The translations under genes and the position numbers were made by a program. Positions 62,194 through 64,000 of a DNA stretch of 64,000 bases are shown in pieces. The first letter of the stretch is position 1. Every line of letters starts with the position of its first letter. The stretch lies in the NCBI RefSeq assembly GCF_017565405.1, contig NZ_JAGEKR010000012.1, positions 124,001 through 188,000 on the forward strand. The letters are read 5' to 3'. The stretch is from Allobranchiibius sp. CTAmp26. GTDB lineage: Bacteria; Actinomycetota; Actinomycetes; Actinomycetales; Dermatophilaceae. The notes below the pieces were generated by a model, which had not been told where the DNA came from, searched no databases, and saw only the letters and a program-made list of their open reading frames with translations.

Positions 62194-62264
62194 GTTCAAC
62201 CAACGGCTTGGCCGTTCCGTTCTGCCGGACCTAGCGTCCTCGGCATGACTTCGGTACGGCAGAC

Positions 62265-63545
62265 ATGACCTTCTCGCGGCGACAGTTCCTCGGCGCTGCG
62301 GCCGCCGTCGGAGGGACGGCATTCGCGACCGACGCGCTCGGCTCACATCTCCCCGCCGCTGCGGCGACCTCGGCGACGCTTCCCGCGCCGAACGCCTCGG
62401 GCATCGACCACATCGTGGTGGTGATGATGGAGAACCGATCCTTCGACCACTTCATGGGATGGCTCCCCGGCGCCGACGGCAAGCAGGCCGGACTCACCTA
62501 CACCGACCGGTACGGCGTTCCCCGTAGCACGTACCACCTCAAGCAGTTCGCGAGCTGCGGCCACGCGGATCCCGACCACTCGTACGAGGGTGGGCGCATC
62601 CAGTTCGACGACGGGCGGGTGGACGGCTGGCTTCGCGCCGGCGAGGACGACCTGCTGCCCATCGGCTACTACCAGCAGCCGGACCTGGCGTTCCTCGGTC
62701 AGGCCGGCCCGCGCTGGACCGTCTGCGACCGCTACTTCTCGGCCGTGATGGCCGAGACGTACCCCAACCGCTTCTACATGCACGCGGCCCAGACCGACCG
62801 CCTGCACAACTCGACCGTGACCGCGACCATGCCGACCATCTGGGACCGGCTGGCCGCAGCCAAGCTCACCGGTCGCTACTACTTCTCCGACATCCCGTTC
62901 CTGGCGTTGTGGGGCACGAAGTACCTGTCGATCTCCCGGCCGTTCTCCACGTTCCTCACCGACGCGGCCGCAGGGACCCTGCCGCAGGTCAGCTTCATCG
63001 ACCCGCGGTTCGAGGACGAGGCCTCCGGTACGTCCTCCGACGACCACCCGCACGCCGACATCCGCGCCGGGGAGCAGTTCCTCAACCAGGTGTACCGCGC
63101 CGTCACGACGAGCCCGAACTGGGCGCGCACGTTGCTGGTCGTCAACTTCGACGAGTGGGGCGGCTTCTACGACCACGTCGCGCCCGCAACGGCCCCCGAC
63201 GTGAGCCCGCAGACCGCGTTGCGCGGGTTCAGGGTGCCGGCGCTCGTCGTCTCGCCCCAAGCACGGCGCAAGTTCGTCGCTCACGGCACCTACGACCACA
63301 CCTCGGTCCTCAAGGCGATCGAGTGGAGGTGGGGGCTGCCCGCCCTCACGCCGCGCGACTCCGCTGCCCGCAACATCGCCGAGGTCCTCGACTTCGGCAC
63401 ACCTCCCAACCTCTCTGCCCCCGCGTTCGCGCAACCGCCGTTCGTCGCGGCCGCTTGCGCACCCGCCGCGCTGTCGGGGCCGGAACAGGCCGAATGGCCG
63501 GACCTGCGCACCAAAGCCCTCGCCGACGGATGGAGTCTCCCGTGA
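62265..63545 (+). CDS. Tat-exported phosphoesterase (phospholipase C/acid phosphatase family)
   Basis: 426 aa. The twin-arginine motif SRRQFLG (residues 4-10) with an Ala-rich hydrophobic stretch and AAAA cleavage region indicates Tat export. The phosphoesterase family (PF04185-type) is shown by IDHIVVVMMENRSFDHFMGWLPG (metal-binding Glu-Asn), CDRYFSAVMAETYPNRFY, and FDEWGGFYDHVAPA plus a downstream YDHTSVLKAIEWRWGL (metal-binding Asp/His). Such enzymes hydrolyse phosphate esters, including phospholipids, outside the cell. The stop overlaps the next start (GTGA), coupling it to a second phosphoesterase. A possible PHO box upstream suggests phosphate control. Confidence 0.86.
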   Translation: MTFSRRQFLGAAAAVGGTAFATDALGSHLPAAAATSATLPAPNASGIDHIVVVMMENRSFDHFMGWLPGADGKQAGLTYTDRYGVPRSTYHLKQFASCGHADPDHSYEGGRIQFDDGRVDGWLRAGEDDLLPIGYYQQPDLAFLGQAGPRWTVCDRYFSAVMAETYPNRFYMHAAQTDRLHNSTVTATMPTIWDRLAAAKLTGRYYFSDIPFLALWGTKYLSISRPFSTFLTDAAAGTLPQVSFIDPRFEDEASGTSSDDHPHADIRAGEQFLNQVYRAVTTSPNWARTLLVVNFDEWGGFYDHVAPATAPDVSPQTALRGFRVPALVVSPQARRKFVAHGTYDHTSVLKAIEWRWGLPALTPRDSAARNIAEVLDFGTPPNLSAPAFAQPPFVAAACAPAALSGPEQAEWPDLRTKALADGWSLP

Positions 63546-64000
63546 TGAGTCGTCAACGGATCGTTCGCCTCGCCCTGGTGATCGTCGCCGCCTGTTTCGC
63601 CCTCGGCGTCGCGGCCGCCCAGCCCTGGCTCTCCGGTGGCGCCCGCGCGGTGACAGCGCCTTCGTCCGCGTACCTTCCGCCGGCCAAGCACGTCTTCGTC
63701 ATCAACATCGAGAACAAGGGGTACGACGCCACGTGGGGCCCCAGCTCGGCGGCGCCGTACCTCTCGAAGACGTTGCGGTCCAAGGGAGTGTTGCTCAACA
63801 CGTACTACGGCACGGCGCACAACTCTCAGCCCAACTACGTCGCGCAGATCTCGGGCCAGGGCCCAAACAGCCAGATGCAGAGCGACTGTCAGACCTACTC
63901 CGACTTCGTCGGGACCGGCACGGCTTCGCCCGGCCAGGCGGTGGGCTCGGGGTGCGTCTTCCCGGCCAGCGTCCCCAACCTCACCGATCAGCTGAAGAGC
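63542..64000 (+). CDS. Secreted phosphoesterase, second family member (partial, runs off window)
   Basis: Only the first 153 codons are in the window. GTG 63542 overlaps the previous stop; ATG 63545 is in the same frame. A Sec-type signal or anchor (RIVRLALVIVAACFALGVAAA) is followed by AKHVFVINIENKGYDATWGPSSAAPYLSKTLRSKGVLLNTYYGTAHNSQPNYVAQISGQ. This is the N-terminal metal-binding (NIENK) and Thr/Ser-loop region of the same PF04185-like superfamily, in the branch that includes acid phosphatases such as SapM. Export by Sec rather than Tat distinguishes it from its neighbour. The catalytic C-terminus is not visible. Confidence 0.72.
   Translation, partial: MMSRQRIVRLALVIVAACFALGVAAAQPWLSGGARAVTAPSSAYLPPAKHVFVINIENKGYDATWGPSSAAPYLSKTLRSKGVLLNTYYGTAHNSQPNYVAQISGQGPNSQMQSDCQTYSDFVGTGTASPGQAVGSGCVFPASVPNLTDQLKS

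Overview
The window is chromosomal DNA of a high-GC actinobacterium. A division and cell-wall (dcw) cluster with mraZ, sepF, yggT and DivIVA, two SAM-IV-type riboswitches, a sigma factor with a Lys/Ala-rich N-terminus, PAC2, EcsC, DUF4192 and DUF58/TgpA families, and many GTG/TTG starts all point to Actinomycetota, most likely Micrococcales. Genus cannot be fixed from the sequence alone. No rRNA, tRNA, CRISPR array, phage or IS element was recognised.

Layout. 1-2730: tandem paralogous lipoproteins (the first cut by the window edge) and a DUF445 membrane protein. 2737-2855: a 56-bp direct repeat. 2915-4432: SAM-IV riboswitch and metY. 4571-12755: lipoprotein, RNA cyclic phosphodiesterase, HrpA helicase, isochorismatase-like hydrolase, HIT protein, PAC2 protein. 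12823-17295 (minus): a Pol I-like polymerase and a translationally coupled sseA-sufE-membrane protein operon; the last protein has a long Gln/Gly/Tyr/Pro-rich tail. 17380-21440: EcsC, DUF1232, DUF4192, a second SAM-IV riboswitch with metX, and a universal stress protein. 21487-23177: principal sigma factor with its own promoter and terminator. 23212-27757 (minus): MoxR-DUF58-transglutaminase operon.

27928-45642 is the dcw cluster: mraZ, rsmH, ftsL-like, ftsI, murF, mraY, murD, ftsW, murG, murC, ftsZ, pgeF, yggS, sepF, yggT, divIVA. Most junctions overlap by 4 nt, so the genes are probably translationally coupled. Two expected members are missing: murE (ftsI runs straight into murF) and ftsQ (only a 276-nt non-coding gap lies between murC and ftsZ). 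A 14-codon mini-ORF bridges mraY and murD.

45845-54191: DksA/TraR-type zinc-finger protein, lspA, rluD-type pseudouridine synthase, dnaE and oligopeptidase B. 54291-64000 is more accessory: a TetR-amidohydrolase operon with a probable operator, a PhnB/VOC-like protein, DUF4031, an MMPL transporter preceded (in DUF4031 orientation) by three tandem palindromes, a secreted protein with a near-consensus promoter, a nitroreductase behind a 16-codon Cys-Cys leader ORF, an NTF2-like protein, and two coupled secreted phosphoesterases with a possible PHO box upstream; the second runs off the window.

How the parts fit: methionine synthesis (metY, metX) is under two separate SAM sensors. SseA and SufE plausibly pass sulfur to Fe-S assembly. 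The dcw block makes lipid II and the divisome, with SepF anchoring FtsZ and DivIVA directing polar growth. The phosphoesterases look like phosphate scavenging.
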